Positions 11,573 through 23,562 of a stretch of DNA of 64,000 nt are shown here, in pieces. Source of the DNA: Dichotomocladium elegans (Eukaryota; Mucoromycota; Mucoromycetes; Mucorales; Lichtheimiaceae); contig JAIXMN010000003.1 in NCBI GenBank assembly GCA_025716815.1, positions 1,178,001 through 1,242,000 of the forward strand, read 5' to 3'. Made by a program: the position numbers and the translations under genes. The number at the start of each line of letters is the position of its first letter. Position 1 is the stretch's first letter. The notes under the pieces are model-generated. The model saw nothing but the letters and a program-made list of their open reading frames with translations. It was not told where the DNA came from and did not search any database.

Positions 11573-14291
11573 TCACCAAAACAGTGCCCGTTCCCGGAGA
11601 ACACGCGCACCCACTTCAGCCCATTCTTCCTCCCCAATCCACATCTCCTTTGCAGTGTCTAGTTTACTCAACACTGATGCACCTTTCCACATGAGAAGCC
11701 TTGGATCCAACTCCCGAGGCGCAGGTAACACCTCTACACGCTCAATTCGCGCCTGTTGCGCCACCACAGTAGACAGAATGCTATTGAGAATGTCAGGCCA
11801 ATCTTGCTCCCGATTATACTAAGGTTCTACTTACCGATCCTCCAAGACTCGGTCGAAATTACTGATCATGCCGCCTCCACCGACAAGAATGATATTAGTG
11901 AAAAACCGCTTGAGCCGCTCATCCGACGCTCCCGAAGAAGCCTGGATGCACTTGGCTATTGCCACGTCGATTGGGTACACATCATACATGTTGGAGCGTT
12001 CCGCCGATGTTGATCCGTTTATTGCTATTGACGTTGATGCAGGTGACATATCAAGGGAGGCTTCGGTCTGTTGTTGTTTCCATACTGTCGGAATAGTCGT
12101 CTGAGGAGTCTACACGCATAGAGAATGGATTTAATTTACGATGGGTGAAAGAAAATTGAGGCAATGCTTACACTTGTTTCGTCAGTGATATCATCTAGAA
12201 CGTTTGTGCTTGCCCAGACTTTGGAATTCTTGGTTTTCTCCTTGGCGTTCAAGATGGCCGGATAAACCAGGCATAGTGGTGCAAGAAAGACCTCGTCATA
12301 CACTTTGCATTGGTACTTCTTGGTTGGCTGCCGTGGTACACGCACAAAAAAGTCGTAAACTTGAACGCTGATGTCTGCCTCATTCATTGTGCACCATTTT
12401 TCCTTTAATTCCTCCATCAAGCGCCAACCGTAGGCCTTGTTCAGGTCAACGCTATTGTACGGGAACTGGTTTGCAAGCAAAAAGGAGGCAAACGTTTTTG
12501 TGATATCATCTCCACCCATCGAAATTGTCAAACTAAATATTCGCATTAGCATGTAAAGCACAGCAAGAAGAGATCTTTTATCCGTCGGTTACTTGCCGTG
12601 AGTCCGAAAAGCACACACCATCCTCAATACATGCTATGCTTGTCTTTTGCGCGCCGATGTCTACAACGCATGCGCTTGACACACCAGCACCAAAGGTTGC
12701 ACAAGTGGATTCCTGTTACCACAGATATCAGCGATTTTCCTCACAAGCTGTCAAGGTCACATAGTTATTACCTGCTGCACAAGGGCGCCTCTAAATTTCA
12801 TACGCCGTAATAACATGGTCAACAGCTCACATGTGTATCGACGATTAAAGACGTCAGGTATTACAAGAACCGCGTTGTAGTTCTTTGATTGAGGTCAGTA
12901 TTCCACATTCTTCCAAAACTTCTCTATATTACCTCAAATGTCTTTTCCTCCACTTCGAGTTCTGTATGGATCACCTCTGTCCAGATGGTCTGTAAATCGC
13001 CTAGTACAGCCTCTATCGAATTATAGTCTTGGTTGTTAAATGACCCGTATTTCCAGGGGTAGCAGAGCTGATAGTCCTGGTGCTGATCCGTTGGAAGGTT
13101 GAGGGCCTTATCGCCCACAAAATGATCCGAGATCGTGTCATTTGATACCTCCGTCCATTCGACCTTGTAAGGATCGTTGTGGTCGGGAATAATCTCCTGG
13201 TATGCCTGTGCGTTAAAACCTATCACCTGCGACTCGGCGTTGGGTACCGCTCGTCGCTTAGCTGCCTTCATCCGCCATTTAAGCTCATTTTTGAGCGTTT
13301 CCACAGCTTCGGATGGTAACATGTCTCCTTCTTTGTCGTCTACGTCCATTCCGCCCTCATCATTGGCCGTCGTTGTCATCGCCTTCTGCTTCATCCTTCG
13401 GGCAATCACATGTGGTACCGTTCTGGGAAATGCTTCCGAAGCCCGGCCGATGCGAAGGTTTCGCGATCCAGGATGAATAACAATAGTATCGCGCCATTCT
13501 TCTTCCGCCTAGTCAATAGTCTACATGTTGATATACTTTTTTTCACAATTAAAAACATCTTCATCGTTTCTTATTACCTCAGATGCAATGGATGGTGCAC
13601 CAGCTTTGTTGCCTCGGAAATAAGTAACGTCAGTCTTGTCAAATGAGCTAGTGATGTTACGAGTAGGTAGAATGCTAAACCCCTTGACAGGAAATGACGT
13701 GTATTTAAAGCGAGGTAGTGGATGCTTGGTCTGTTCATCTTCAATACTTTCGTCTCCGGTTGCAGCAGTCATTATTGGTGAAGGAGAAGGCGAGCGGGAA
13801 GACGAGAATTCTTGTCGCTGCTGTTGCTGCTGCTTAGCTATCGGCGAAAAAGATCCAACTGTTGCCGTCATTCGCTTGGGTGATAATACATGTCGCATGT
13901 TGTCTTCTGCAGAAAGCGTACTGCCGTTGCTAGAGCGCTTAGTAGAATGACGCGGTTTCTTATTGCTTGATCGCAACAGTTCGTCAGAATTTCGCTTGAC
14001 ATCCTGGGCTGTTGAGTCTCTGCCGCTGTTTGATCGAGAGGATGTAGTCGCGGCTTGCGTTACGCTGGCCACATTCCCCAAAGGGACAGCTGTTTGGTTG
14101 TTGCTGCTTTGCGTGATCGATGCAGAGCCGGAAGTAGGGGCTGCTCCAGTGCTTCCCGCACCAGCAGGAGCGACATGTGTCGATGGCAATGCCTGCGGTG
14201 TTGAGGTGGCAGATGGCTGCATCCATGCATACTTCTTCTGTGATAAATTCCTTAAGAATGCATTGGTACTGGTATTATTACCGTCTCCCAT
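11573..14291 (-). CDS. ARP8: Actin-related protein ARP8 (INO80 subunit)
   Basis: This is a multi-exon gene read from 14291 to 11573. The first exon is a low-complexity Ser/Gln-rich N-terminus. After an intron (acceptor GACTAG, near 13513) the actin fold starts with EEWRDTIVIHPGSRNLRIG and continues through ARP8-specific insertions. The phosphate-binding elements are VVDIGAQKTSIACIEDG and LTISMGGDDITKTFASFL. The NIILVGGGGMISNFD motif follows, and the C-terminus reads DPRLLMWKGASVLSKLD. ARP8 binds the HSA helix of the INO80 ATPase with actin and ARP4 and anchors INO80 on nucleosomes in the nucleus. The long N-terminus and the insert around MDVDDKEGD are normal for ARP8 and separate it from actin. 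Confidence 0.93.
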
Positions 14292-15769
14292 TAGAAATAA
14301 CTGTAGACAAAAACGAAGAAAAGGGCCTTTTGTTCAGTCTGCCTCTTCTTTGGATCCCCGCACGCAAGAAAAGAAGCGAAAGCACTGTGGGGCGCGAACG
14401 ATGGGGGGGGAAGGGGATTCGCTATGTGACTGACGCTTTTGTTTCGGATCTTGCGCGCCGTTACGCACTCCACCGCAAGGTCAATGATGGATACTAGTCC
14501 ATCGTCATGCTTCCGGGTCATATTTTCCTTTCGATATTTTTCCCGGTCTGACCGTAGGACAAGTTACATAGGTGCTTATGCGAATTGTTTTTTCTTCTTT
14601 CTCAGGAACTTGAGCCTAACGATGGGGAACAATTAAAGGGTCTCTATCCGGGTAATCATTTGACGTGTTCTCGGCCCAGCAATCAATAGGACAAAACCAT
14701 TCCCACCGACATCATACGATATGCGGATTGGTCCAAGAAGTAACCGAAGCACATTCTGATACGTCATAATAGGTGTGATCGACGCTTATCAAAGCCATTT
14801 TTCTTAGGCTTGCAATGGTTCACCGAACTAGTCTACTCTCTGCAATGAAGCATATTTGAGAACCTGCACGCCGGAAAAAAGACCACTAACATGGGCATGT
14901 ACGTATAGCCTATAGGTATGAGCCATATCAAGGATAGGTGTTCTATGCTGTACGTAATGCACTGGGTTTGACCTATCCAGAAGAGCAGTGTATGGCGATC
15001 AACTTTAATTACTAGTGAATTGTGTGTTCTTACTAGAGCGTGAACAATCTATCATTTCCTTACGAAACAATAAGACTGTATGTTTAATGACAAATTTGGT
15101 AAAAGAGAATGGTGCACGCCCCCCCCCACGACCACACGGAAAAAGAAAGGCTCATTTTATCTTGAGTACGCACGTGCCGACTTCCGTATAGACGACGAAA
15201 CATACACAATGGACTCGATATAACGTCCAGAATAATTTACAACAAGCTTATTCCATTACTGCACCATATGGATTTATGGGCCTCGCTACACGGTAAGTGC
15301 CCTGGACGCATGGCAAAAAGAAATGGTGGATTATATAAATAACAGGTAGCTCACGTCATTAAATTAAGAAAAAGAAAAAAAACATGACCGAGGTCGCACG
15401 CGATCCCATTTAGAGAAACGATCGACATCAAAAATTACCTTGTCAAGCAAACCTTATACAAGCCCATGGCCTGGCTGTTTGCAACCACACAATATTTCTT
15501 CATACAAGAGAATCTCAACGTCTTGACACTTTGTGCGAAGCATTGACTCCCATCCTCTGTCATCATTTACCATTATATTATATCTATATATATATAGATA
15601 TATGTATATATAGGAAGCCTAGGAATTATCTTTGCAAACTTTCCCACTCTCTTTATTGTCTTTCGTTTTTGCACTCTTACCCGGTAACGCCTTCAGTCTT
15701 ACCTACAAAAGAGCCGAGTCCAGCACACCGATATATATATATATATATATAACCATACAAGAAAACATA
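14292..15769. other. Long divergent intergenic region
   Basis: About 1.5 kb lies between ARP8 and URC4. It includes a run of C at 15119-15126 and several TA-rich stretches. I found no domain, tRNA or splice-supported coding block on either strand. It is presumably promoter sequence for both genes. Confidence 0.45.
15731..15751 (+). repeat. (TA)n tract just upstream of the URC4 start
   Basis: About ten TA units end roughly 20 bases before the URC4 ATG. The tract could lie in the 5' UTR or act as a TATA-like element. A second shorter TA stretch lies at 15583-15612. Confidence 0.6.
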
Positions 15770-17444
15770 ATGTCTGCGGACAAAAAGTATCTCTCGAGTC
15801 TTGCAGCGGTCCGGGAGCGTTGTTTCCAGGTGCAGGAGGCAGGAGCGCGGAGTCAGCTAAAGCACTTTGATATGGACCCGACCAAACTCAATGACATGGT
15901 TCATATTGTACTTTCGTTGATCAAACGCGATTTTAACAATGATCCAAGCACAATTCCTGCACATGGACGCTGGCGCGATTTTGACGTGGGAGGACGTCCA
16001 AGGATACAGACGCTTATCAATTCCTGGGCCAGCCTGGGCGAAGATGCCATGGAGCAAACCCGTCGCCTTATTGATCTCTTTGTCATAGCTGTCATTCTCG
16101 ATGTGAGCACAGACCCGTCTTGGAACTACCAAGAACATGCCACCGGGAGGATCATCAAACAGAATGAGGGAACTGCTGTTGCGTGCTTCAATATGTTTTC
16201 GACCGGCTTCTTTTCCAGTGACCCGAGCAAGCTCCATCGGGTTGATTGTAAGTCATTCGTTAAGAAAGACAGGCGCCCCAGAATCAGTATGTAATAACCT
16301 TGTTATCTTGTTTTCCCCTTTTTTTCTACGTATATAGCTGCTGCTCTCCTCAACATCTCCCTGGAGACGCTATGTCATGGTCTCCAGGCCAATGACATTA
16401 TGAGAGCGAGGCTTAATGACAGAGTGGGGCTCTTGCACCATCTCGGCCGTCTTCTGCTTTCGCGGCAGGAACACTTTGGTAGCACTTCTGTAGCGCGCCC
16501 TGGTAATCTGATGGGTAAGTTTTACGGTTCCAGTATTCTCACATACGGGAGAAGGTAATAAACAATACACTCTTTTGGATAGATTATCTGATGGAACACC
16601 CGACAACCATCAAAACAAAAAAGGGCCCATTGATTCATCTCGAAACGATTTGGCCCATTCTGTTGGAAATCGGAGAATTATGGGCAGCTGGAGAGAGCGC
16701 TGGTGGAATCCCGGATTTGGGTGATGTCTGGCCATGCGACACCATCGCTTCCAACGGCGGCAGTGGGCAGCTCGTGCCCTTCCACCGTCTCACACAGTGG
16801 ATGGCCTACTCCATTATCGAGCCTATGGAAAAGCTACTTGGAGCCACCATCGAGGGCACCGAGCAACTCACTGTTCTTCCCGAATATCGGAATGGTAAGA
16901 ACAAAAAAGGTAGAGGGTGCTTATTTTTTCCGTACACCAATTTTTGTTGGCCACACTAGGCGGGCTCTTGATCGACACCGGTTTTCTCACCCTCAAGCCG
17001 GCCGACCTTGAGCGTGGCCTCAATAACTTTCACCGCAATGCGCTTCTTCCAGGACAATCCAAGGTCGAGGTAGTGCCTATGTTTGAAATGAACGACCCAG
17101 CCGTGGTCGAATGGCGGGCGCTCACTGTTGCATACCTCGATATCGTAGCGGATCGCGTGCGCGAATGTCTTCGTGCAAACCGAAAGACCCTCAGCTTATC
17201 ACAGCTCATTCATGGCGGCACTTCAAGTGTATGTATCTTCTGTGTGCTTTTCTTCGCTCACTGTAATAAATTGTATTTACGAACCCGGAATAGGCTGGCA
17301 GAGAACTTGCTGAAATTTCAAGACCCAATACTCAAGAACCACCCATTATTATCAAGGTAGTCCAATCATTCCATGCCTATGATAGTTGTTTTCGCTCTCT
17401 TAACAAGCGGTGGATTATAGGTCGATAGGTGTGTAATGTATTAA
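15770..17444 (+). CDS. URC4: Uracil catabolism protein URC4 (DUF1688)
   Basis: This is a six-exon gene (15770-16247, 16338-16514, 16583-16894, 16960-17228, 17294-17356, 17421-17444) of 440 aa, the usual DUF1688 length. Typical family blocks are visible: GRWRDFDVGGRPRI near the N-terminus, LFVIAVILDVSTDPSW, DLGDVWPCDT, LVPFHRLTQWMAYSIIEP, GGLLIDTGFLTL and a final AGRELAEISRP. URC4 is required for growth on uracil as nitrogen source in the URC pathway of yeasts, although its exact reaction is not settled. The last small exon is my inference from the family's short C-terminus; without it the frame reads on to a stop near 17420. Confidence 0.9.
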
Positions 17445-17635
17445 GCCGGAAAAGAAAAAACTCGCAACAAGGGAGAGGACGAGAGAAAAAGAGAGAGCAT
17501 TCTAAATTATATTTATACTACATCACCAGCCAACCCCACACAGTCAGATGTTTTTTATGCCCTTCATTTCACTTCCTTCATTTTGTACCATCTTCTGAAA
17601 ATCATCAACCATGCCTATAATACACAGACTATGCA

Positions 17636-18901
17636 TCACGCTCGACGAGTAATAATAGAAGGCTCATGGGCATCAAGGCTTCTAACGCTATCACTAAAGG
17701 AATGGAGGCACGAATGGATTTCGTTGCTGGAGAATGTAGATATATCTACGCCCTGCATGACACGAAGCGCCATAAACTGCGAACAAACGCTATCCATTAT
17801 CACAGACACCTCATCGGGTGGCTTGGGATTGATTATATTGCTTGTCGACGTGGTGGTGGCGGTGCTGCTGCTTGCGCCACTGCCGCAACGAGGGCCTTGC
17901 GCTTGGCTAGTGTTCTGGCTGTTCCAGCTTTCAGAAAAAAGCTCATCGATATTGCCCATGGCTGGGGCAATGAGGTTCTCATGGCAGGATGCTTCATTGG
18001 AGAGCTCGACATGAGCATTGCAGCTGAGATTGTTGTAGGAGACGAGATTGGCGGGAAGCGGGGGTTTGGGATAGTTTTCGATGGCGTTACATGGGCAAGT
18101 GCCTAGAGGAGGTCGCTGCTGTGATGGTGGTGCTGGTGCGGAGGAACAAGTGTTTTGCGTCTGCTTAGCAATGAGCAATTGCTGCTGGCCGACATCGTTG
18201 TTCACACGGCATATATCGCCCGAAGGAGTCTGGCGGAGAGACAGTGGTACATCAGCAGGAGCGGCAGGGGCTCCCAAAACCGTAACTTTTTTGCACTCCT
18301 CTGGGCCATTGAGATCGTCAAGCGACAAACGAAGGCGAGAAAGCTTTAGCTGGCTGTTTTCGTCTCTTAGACGACTGATTTCCTGAAGAAGATCCAGGTT
18401 TTCTTTGGCAAGAAGCGCCTCCTCGTCCTTCCTTTTCATTTTGCATTCCTCAAGGTGTTTGATTTTTTCTTCAAGTTTTCTCACAAGTTTTTCTTTTCGT
18501 TCCCGGTATGCCTTCTGCGCTGCCCGATTCTGTGCCTTGCGCTTGTGTTTTTGCACGTGTAACTAGATGGGGTAATGGATAAGTGTGTATTTACGCATTG
18601 TTGTTTTCTTTCGAAGATGCACTCAATTACCTTGCGATCGCGCGAGCCTATATCAATGTCTAAAGGAGAGAAAGAAAAACCATTTCAGATGGATTACTAA
18701 GCGATAGCAGGAGAGTGCAACTCGAGAAGATGGTTGCTTACGTTCCATTGTTTCGTCGCTCTGATTTTTAGCATCTGGTGCACCTTTGCTGTGAGAAGCC
18801 CTTGTCGAGATATTATTTGCTATGCTTATTCGCCCCTGTTTTGCAACGCGGTAGCAGTGTCTGTCAAAGGAAAACCGGATTCGTCTTCGTGAGGATGCCA
18901 T
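17636..18901 (-). CDS. Yap/AP-1-like bZIP transcription factor
   Basis: This is a three-exon gene. Exon 1 (from ATG at 18901) encodes a short basic N-terminus. A small middle exon encodes DIDIGSRDRK. The third exon runs directly into the basic region HKRKAQNRAAQKAYRERKEK and a leucine zipper (VRKLEEKIKHLEE, then ENLDLLQEISRLRDEN). The QNRAAQ-x-A-[FY]-RERKE signature marks the Yap/Pap1 class, which in other fungi controls oxidative-stress and metal responses. The C-terminal half is Pro/Ser-rich with about ten scattered cysteines, but I do not see the classic paired Cys-rich domains of Yap1, so redox control is not established. It is tail-to-tail with URC4. Confidence 0.88.
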
Positions 18902-19583
18902 AATACGACGCAATGCAAGTCAAATGGCGGAATGAAGAGGATAGCAAAATTCCAACTTTAAATAAAGTAATGTAACAGGTGATTAAGGTTTCGTGTTTCG
19001 TTCTATGTAGTTGCTCTCCCATATTAAGGAACCTCATCAAAGAAAACCGACCCCCCATTCTACCTGGATTTGTAAGCACAGCATATTATGACTGCTTTTC
19101 TTCATTTTTTTTCTCATTGGGATGATGACAATATGGTGAAGCATAGTGGATGCCTTAAAACAATCACAACGGGAAGCGGCATACACTTTCCCCGCTCTGC
19201 CGAGCCTGGGCTATTTCTCAATTCGATTGCTTTGTAAGAATAACAATACGGGTTGAACAGAGAGTCCAGCTATGATTTCAGAGTAAAAAACCTCTCACGA
19301 AGTCATTCTTTCGCTTCTTTACTGAAGGCATATGTATGTATTACAATGAACGTTGACCGCTGGGTTAAGCCGCTATGTCGATGACAGTTACAGTCAAATA
19401 GGAATATGGAAGCTATTTACATAATAAAAAAATAATGGATGAAACCGTCTTGTGAGACATATTATAGGAAGCCGAATAAGAGATGGTGACCAAAAGACGA
19501 TGAAGAGGATGATTGTTCGTTCTGGATATGTAAAACGTCATAATGATTAGTAACCGGCCATGTATTAGATAAGGATTGTTCTG
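18902..19583. other. Intergenic region
   Basis: This gap contains the bZIP promoter and the 3' end of the coiled-coil gene. It is AT-rich. No feature beyond short chance frames was seen. Confidence 0.4.
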
Positions 19584-21319
19584 TCAAACCTTTTGATTTA
19601 CACAATGTCTGGCATGGATGATCGATGCGTTACTGATTGCTCTGTTCATTAAATCGGCAAGTGACATATTGTGATGCCTGTCCTTATATTCCTCTTTTTC
19701 CATAGGATTGGTGATAGACAAGAGCTTCACCGCAAGGCTGCGTATCTGCTTTTGCTCACGTCTCATCTATAATAACAATCAATAAATGTGAGGACGTGGT
19801 ATCCTCTTCCCATCTATTCTTGCTCTTGTACCTTACCTGTTCGTACTTTTGCTCAGTAGATGTCCATAGCTTTTTGCACTTTGCTGCTTGTTGGCGCGTA
19901 TTATTGAGGATCTCTTCGGTGTCACGGCGACGTGTAATTTCCTTATCGAGCCTGCCCCTGAGTACTCCGATCTCACCCATTAGCCTCAGAAACTCGGCTT
20001 CCCGTGCAGCCATTGCTTCTGCCACACGACCCTCCCAGTGTGCCTGAAGCGTGACAGCATCGGCTGACATGGACGCTCTCATGTCTGCCAGCTTGGTCTG
20101 CCAATGCTGCTCACAAGCAGCCACAGCCTCATCCTGAGCATTTCTACAGGTGATTACCAACTCGTCCATGGCCGCCTGATGTTCGATGATAAGCACGTCC
20201 TGCTCCTCTCGAAGCTCTGCAATCACCTGCTCATGTTCAGAAACAAGATTGTGGATTCGCGCCTCGGTGTGCATGGCCACCTCCTGAGCTTCACGCAGGA
20301 ACCGTTGTTTCACCTCATCCATTTCTGCCTGGTGTTTGGCCGTCAATGCATCTATCTTGATCTTGGTATTCGCCTCAAGCTTGCGCACCCGCTCTTCATA
20401 AAACGCTTGCGCCCCCTGGATGTATGCTTTCTGGATTCTCTTGCTCTCATCAGTAGTAGTAGCTGTAGCAGCGGCAGCAGCGTCATCATCATAAGCTTCG
20501 ATAGCACGTCTACTGGTGCAACGTTTTAACAGCTTCTCTTTCTCTGTCTGCCATGTGCGTTTTTCCTGATCGTAATTAATTTGAAGATCCGTAAGGCGCT
20601 TGCGAAGCGAATTGATCGCCTCTTCCGGATCGTTACTGCCCATGACGTCATAGTGTGATCGGGTTGGTGATGAGGGAGCACTCTGGGTTTGTCGGGCATA
20701 ATTGTCCTGTTGCTTAGCGGTGAGTCGCTGCTCAAAACCGGAAATGCGGCGCTGGTGCTTTTGCTGTTCCGTCTGGAGTATGCGCTCATACCGTGATCGA
20801 AGATCATCGAGTGCATCCTGATACTCTTGTTTATCTTGCTCTCGCTGCTTTTCGAGCAACTTGATCTTTCAAACCCACAATTGTGTTGGGAAAAAAAGAA
20901 TAAAAATGGTACATTTGCCTTTCTTGTACCTGTGACTCATGCTCTGCTTGGATGGATAGCATGCGCTTTTCGAGTTGGGTATCCTTGAGCTTAATTTGCT
21001 TAAGCAACTGTGCATAGAGCGTCGATATTATGGGTCCTATGTCTATAGTAGATCCATCCCTCCCTTATTTTCATACACTTGTCCGCTGCTGATAGTAGGT
21101 TTCTTTATCCGCCGCAGCTTTCTTCTCAACATAGTCCATCTGTTCACGAAACTGTTGAAGCTGTGCTATCATCTTCGTGCGACATGGCTAAGTCCTCCTT
21201 GTCATATCTCGGCAAGAATTAGAGAAGCTTACTAAGACTCGTTCACGTTCCCAGTCCTGTATAGCAGTCGTTGAGCTCAATGTATTTGTCCGTTGGATGG
21301 GAGGCCTTGAGATATGCAT
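19584..21319 (-). CDS. Long coiled-coil protein of unknown function
   Basis: This gene has about five exons. The start at 21319 gives MHISRPPIQRTNTLSSTTA, followed by an intron with a GTAAGC donor and a short exon encoding KMIAQLQQFREQMDYVEKK. The next exon encodes QLLKQIKLKDTQLEKRML, and a long exon (to 19834) is almost entirely helical coiled coil. A terminal exon holds IRSLAVKLLSITNP and SLADLMNRAISNASIIHA. Phases agree at the introns checked. The long exon contains a Ser/Pro break (SAPSSPTRSHYDVMG) and a run of Asp and Ala that interrupt the heptads. No enzymatic or membrane signature is present. It could be a cytoskeletal or scaffold protein, but that is only suggested by the coiled coil. 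Confidence 0.75.
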
Positions 21320-22266
21320 GACAGTGTGTAGCTTTAAAACTAAGAGGAAAGAGCGAAGAGGCGGTGAGGGAAAGGGAAAAGAAAAATCTTTATATATGCG
21401 TCCAAATGGTCTAGGAGACGAAAAAGGAAATTTATCAGATCTACACCGAAACGTAAAGGCTATTGTCTCCAACAATAAGAAACAAGGCGAAAGAGAAGGG
21501 GAACCCGAGGAGTGGGGGGGGGCACGGTTTGAGGCTAACCCTTCCCCCAAGTACGTAGCAGCCAACAATAAAACGCAACTCTATCTCTGTTTCTCCGCTT
21601 TCCCTATCCTCAGTTGGAGGCTCTCCGCCATGTTCAATTTGAGAGCACGATACTGTTTGTTTATTGAGACCTTCCACGTTCATCCCAAAACAAGAGGGAA
21701 CAATAATATACGACGAAAATGGTAGTGACCCGTTGTGTTCCTCACCCATATCGCCTAACCGCTCACGGTATTTCTTCTGACCGTCCGTGGCTAGAAGACT
21801 GTTTTACTTACCAGTAGATCCTATATAATGACTCAAAATATCTCGTTTTGCATACTGTAACAAATTTTTGGCGAAAGTGGATGAAACTCTCTACATTTTG
21901 CACAAATAAGCACCTTTGTCCTCCCCACCAGGGAAAGAATCCCCAGGTCAATAACAGTCATATGATCAATCCATTTGTGCCCCCGAAGATTCGTGAAAAG
22001 GCCGAGTAGGCCGCAGATAATGCTACGTTTATGTGTTGCTTGATAGTATGTAGGGCTATATGCTTGTCTAAAACTGCAATGACTATTGTGCCAAGTTAAG
22101 TAACATCTCCAAAGACCATCTCGTCGACGGAGAGAATCCCGAAAAAAAATCGTTACACTAACTATTAGAGACATATAAAAAAGGCTGCATGAACAAACGG
22201 TGACTGAGTCGCTTAAATGAAAACATGGACCATTCTTCTTTTTACACGTCGTGACCATGATCACTG

Positions 22267-22305
<39 letters not shown>

Positions 22306-22382
22306 ATCGCCATACTTTTTCCACCCGCTATGTAGGTAGCTTGGAAGCAAGATGTACATGAATGTTCGTGTTGTATTCTTCT
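21320..22382. other. Intergenic region with TA microsatellite
   Basis: This is the upstream region of the coiled-coil gene. A run of G lies near 21522. A 163-codon minus-strand frame (21833-22324) partly translates a TA repeat and has no coding character. Confidence 0.45.
22268..22302 (+). repeat. (AT)n microsatellite
   Basis: About 17 uninterrupted AT units lie in an intergenic region. This is plain simple-sequence DNA. Confidence 0.9.
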
Positions 22383-22770
22383 TCAGTCAGATGCAGTAAT
22401 CTCAATCTCAATGCAGTCCAAGGGAGAGTCGGGTGGGATGGAGGAGGATTTAAATCCAGTCTTATCCGATACCGGCGCTCCGGCTACCATCCGAATCCGG
22501 AGATTTATAATGAAAGAACCGCCGCAGGGCGTGCAGTCCAAGACAACCTGGTGACTTCGGTAAAAAAGATGACTCCTTGTACTCATTCTGAGAAGAAATT
22601 CCTACTGGGCTTGCTAGCATCAGCCACAATGTGTACGTACCAGACAAGCTCTTTCCTTTGTAGGTCCCAGAAACAAGGTTAATCGAGAGGAAATGTCTTC
22701 GGAGGAGCTCCTTTGGTAGAAGATAAATATATCTTGATGTTCTTGCCTTTGGACATCATCGGAAGTAGAT
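22383..22770 (-). CDS. Possible unrecognised gene, last exon
   Basis: The last 55 codons (VVLDCTPCGGSFIINLRIRM at the start, then SDKTGFKSSSIPPDSPLD, ending EIEITASD) read like a true terminal exon after a TCACCAG acceptor near 22546. Upstream, 22550-22770 has open stretches in all three frames, but I could not settle a single consistent splice model. No family was recognised. This is a low-confidence call kept because the terminal block has balanced composition and is followed by a clean stop. Confidence 0.3.
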
Positions 22771-23469
22771 ACTGTAGGTGCCTCTTTTTATTGCAATACA
22801 GTATTACACTACTGTATTTCTTTTTCATACGGCGGTACCGTCAAGACAACATCCTTTAAGGGATGTTTATATTTAGGGGAATGTAGGCGGTTTCAAACTG
22901 GGACGACAGTCGTGAAGAGATTGTGTCCTGACCAACCAGCACAAACTTAACCAAGTCTGTTGCCTAGTGTTACATGCCTAGAAGGCAGACAGCCACTGAT
23001 GCACTGGGCAAACCCCCTTTGTTACATATTTCCAAGAGTCATTCTTTTTTTGAAGTGGGTGACATTGTATCCTTACTTGGAACAATCTCCATCATATTGA
23101 AGAGCCTACTTTCAGTTATCTTCATTATTATTAGACAAGAGATGAATCATCACGATAAGGATAGTGGTCATATCAAAAGCACCTTTGTTAATCCTTATTT
23201 AATAATCGATCTTCTCCGAACGTCAAAATTGAGAAACATTCGTCATTTAATGATACATGGACCGCTCGTGACATGCACAAGCAATGCTGATCTTCATGTA
23301 CGAAACTACGGGCATACAGGATGTATTTAAGTATAATAAACCTGTGGTCATGGCAAAGAAAAAAGAAGCTGCTGCTGCTATGGGTAAATGTGTATACAGA
23401 AAGACGGGTGAACAGAAAGCAAAGCAAAAGGAACGCAAAAAGAGTTGTAGACCAGAAATACATACATGC

Positions 23470-23517
<48 letters not shown>

Positions 23518-23562
23518 AAACGAGAAAAGCGTCTGAAGTGGTGGTGAATTGAATAAAACGGT
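22771..23562. other. Intergenic region
   Basis: This region holds an ATAC/TA microsatellite near its end. A plus-strand frame at 22974-23330 has no recognisable domain. No RNA gene was seen. Confidence 0.4.
23459..23513 (+). repeat. (CATA)n-(TA)n compound microsatellite
   Basis: CATA/CATG units (23459-23482) pass directly into about 16 TA units. The tract lies about 50 bases beyond the stop codon of the bHLH gene, probably in or past its 3' UTR. Confidence 0.85.

Noticed and set aside
15119..15126. Poly-C run as a functional element
   Set aside because: It is a single homopolymer with no flanking structure; it may even be a length error.
21833..22324. 163-codon minus-strand frame
   Set aside because: Its N-terminus is a translated AT microsatellite and the rest has no domain or coding bias.
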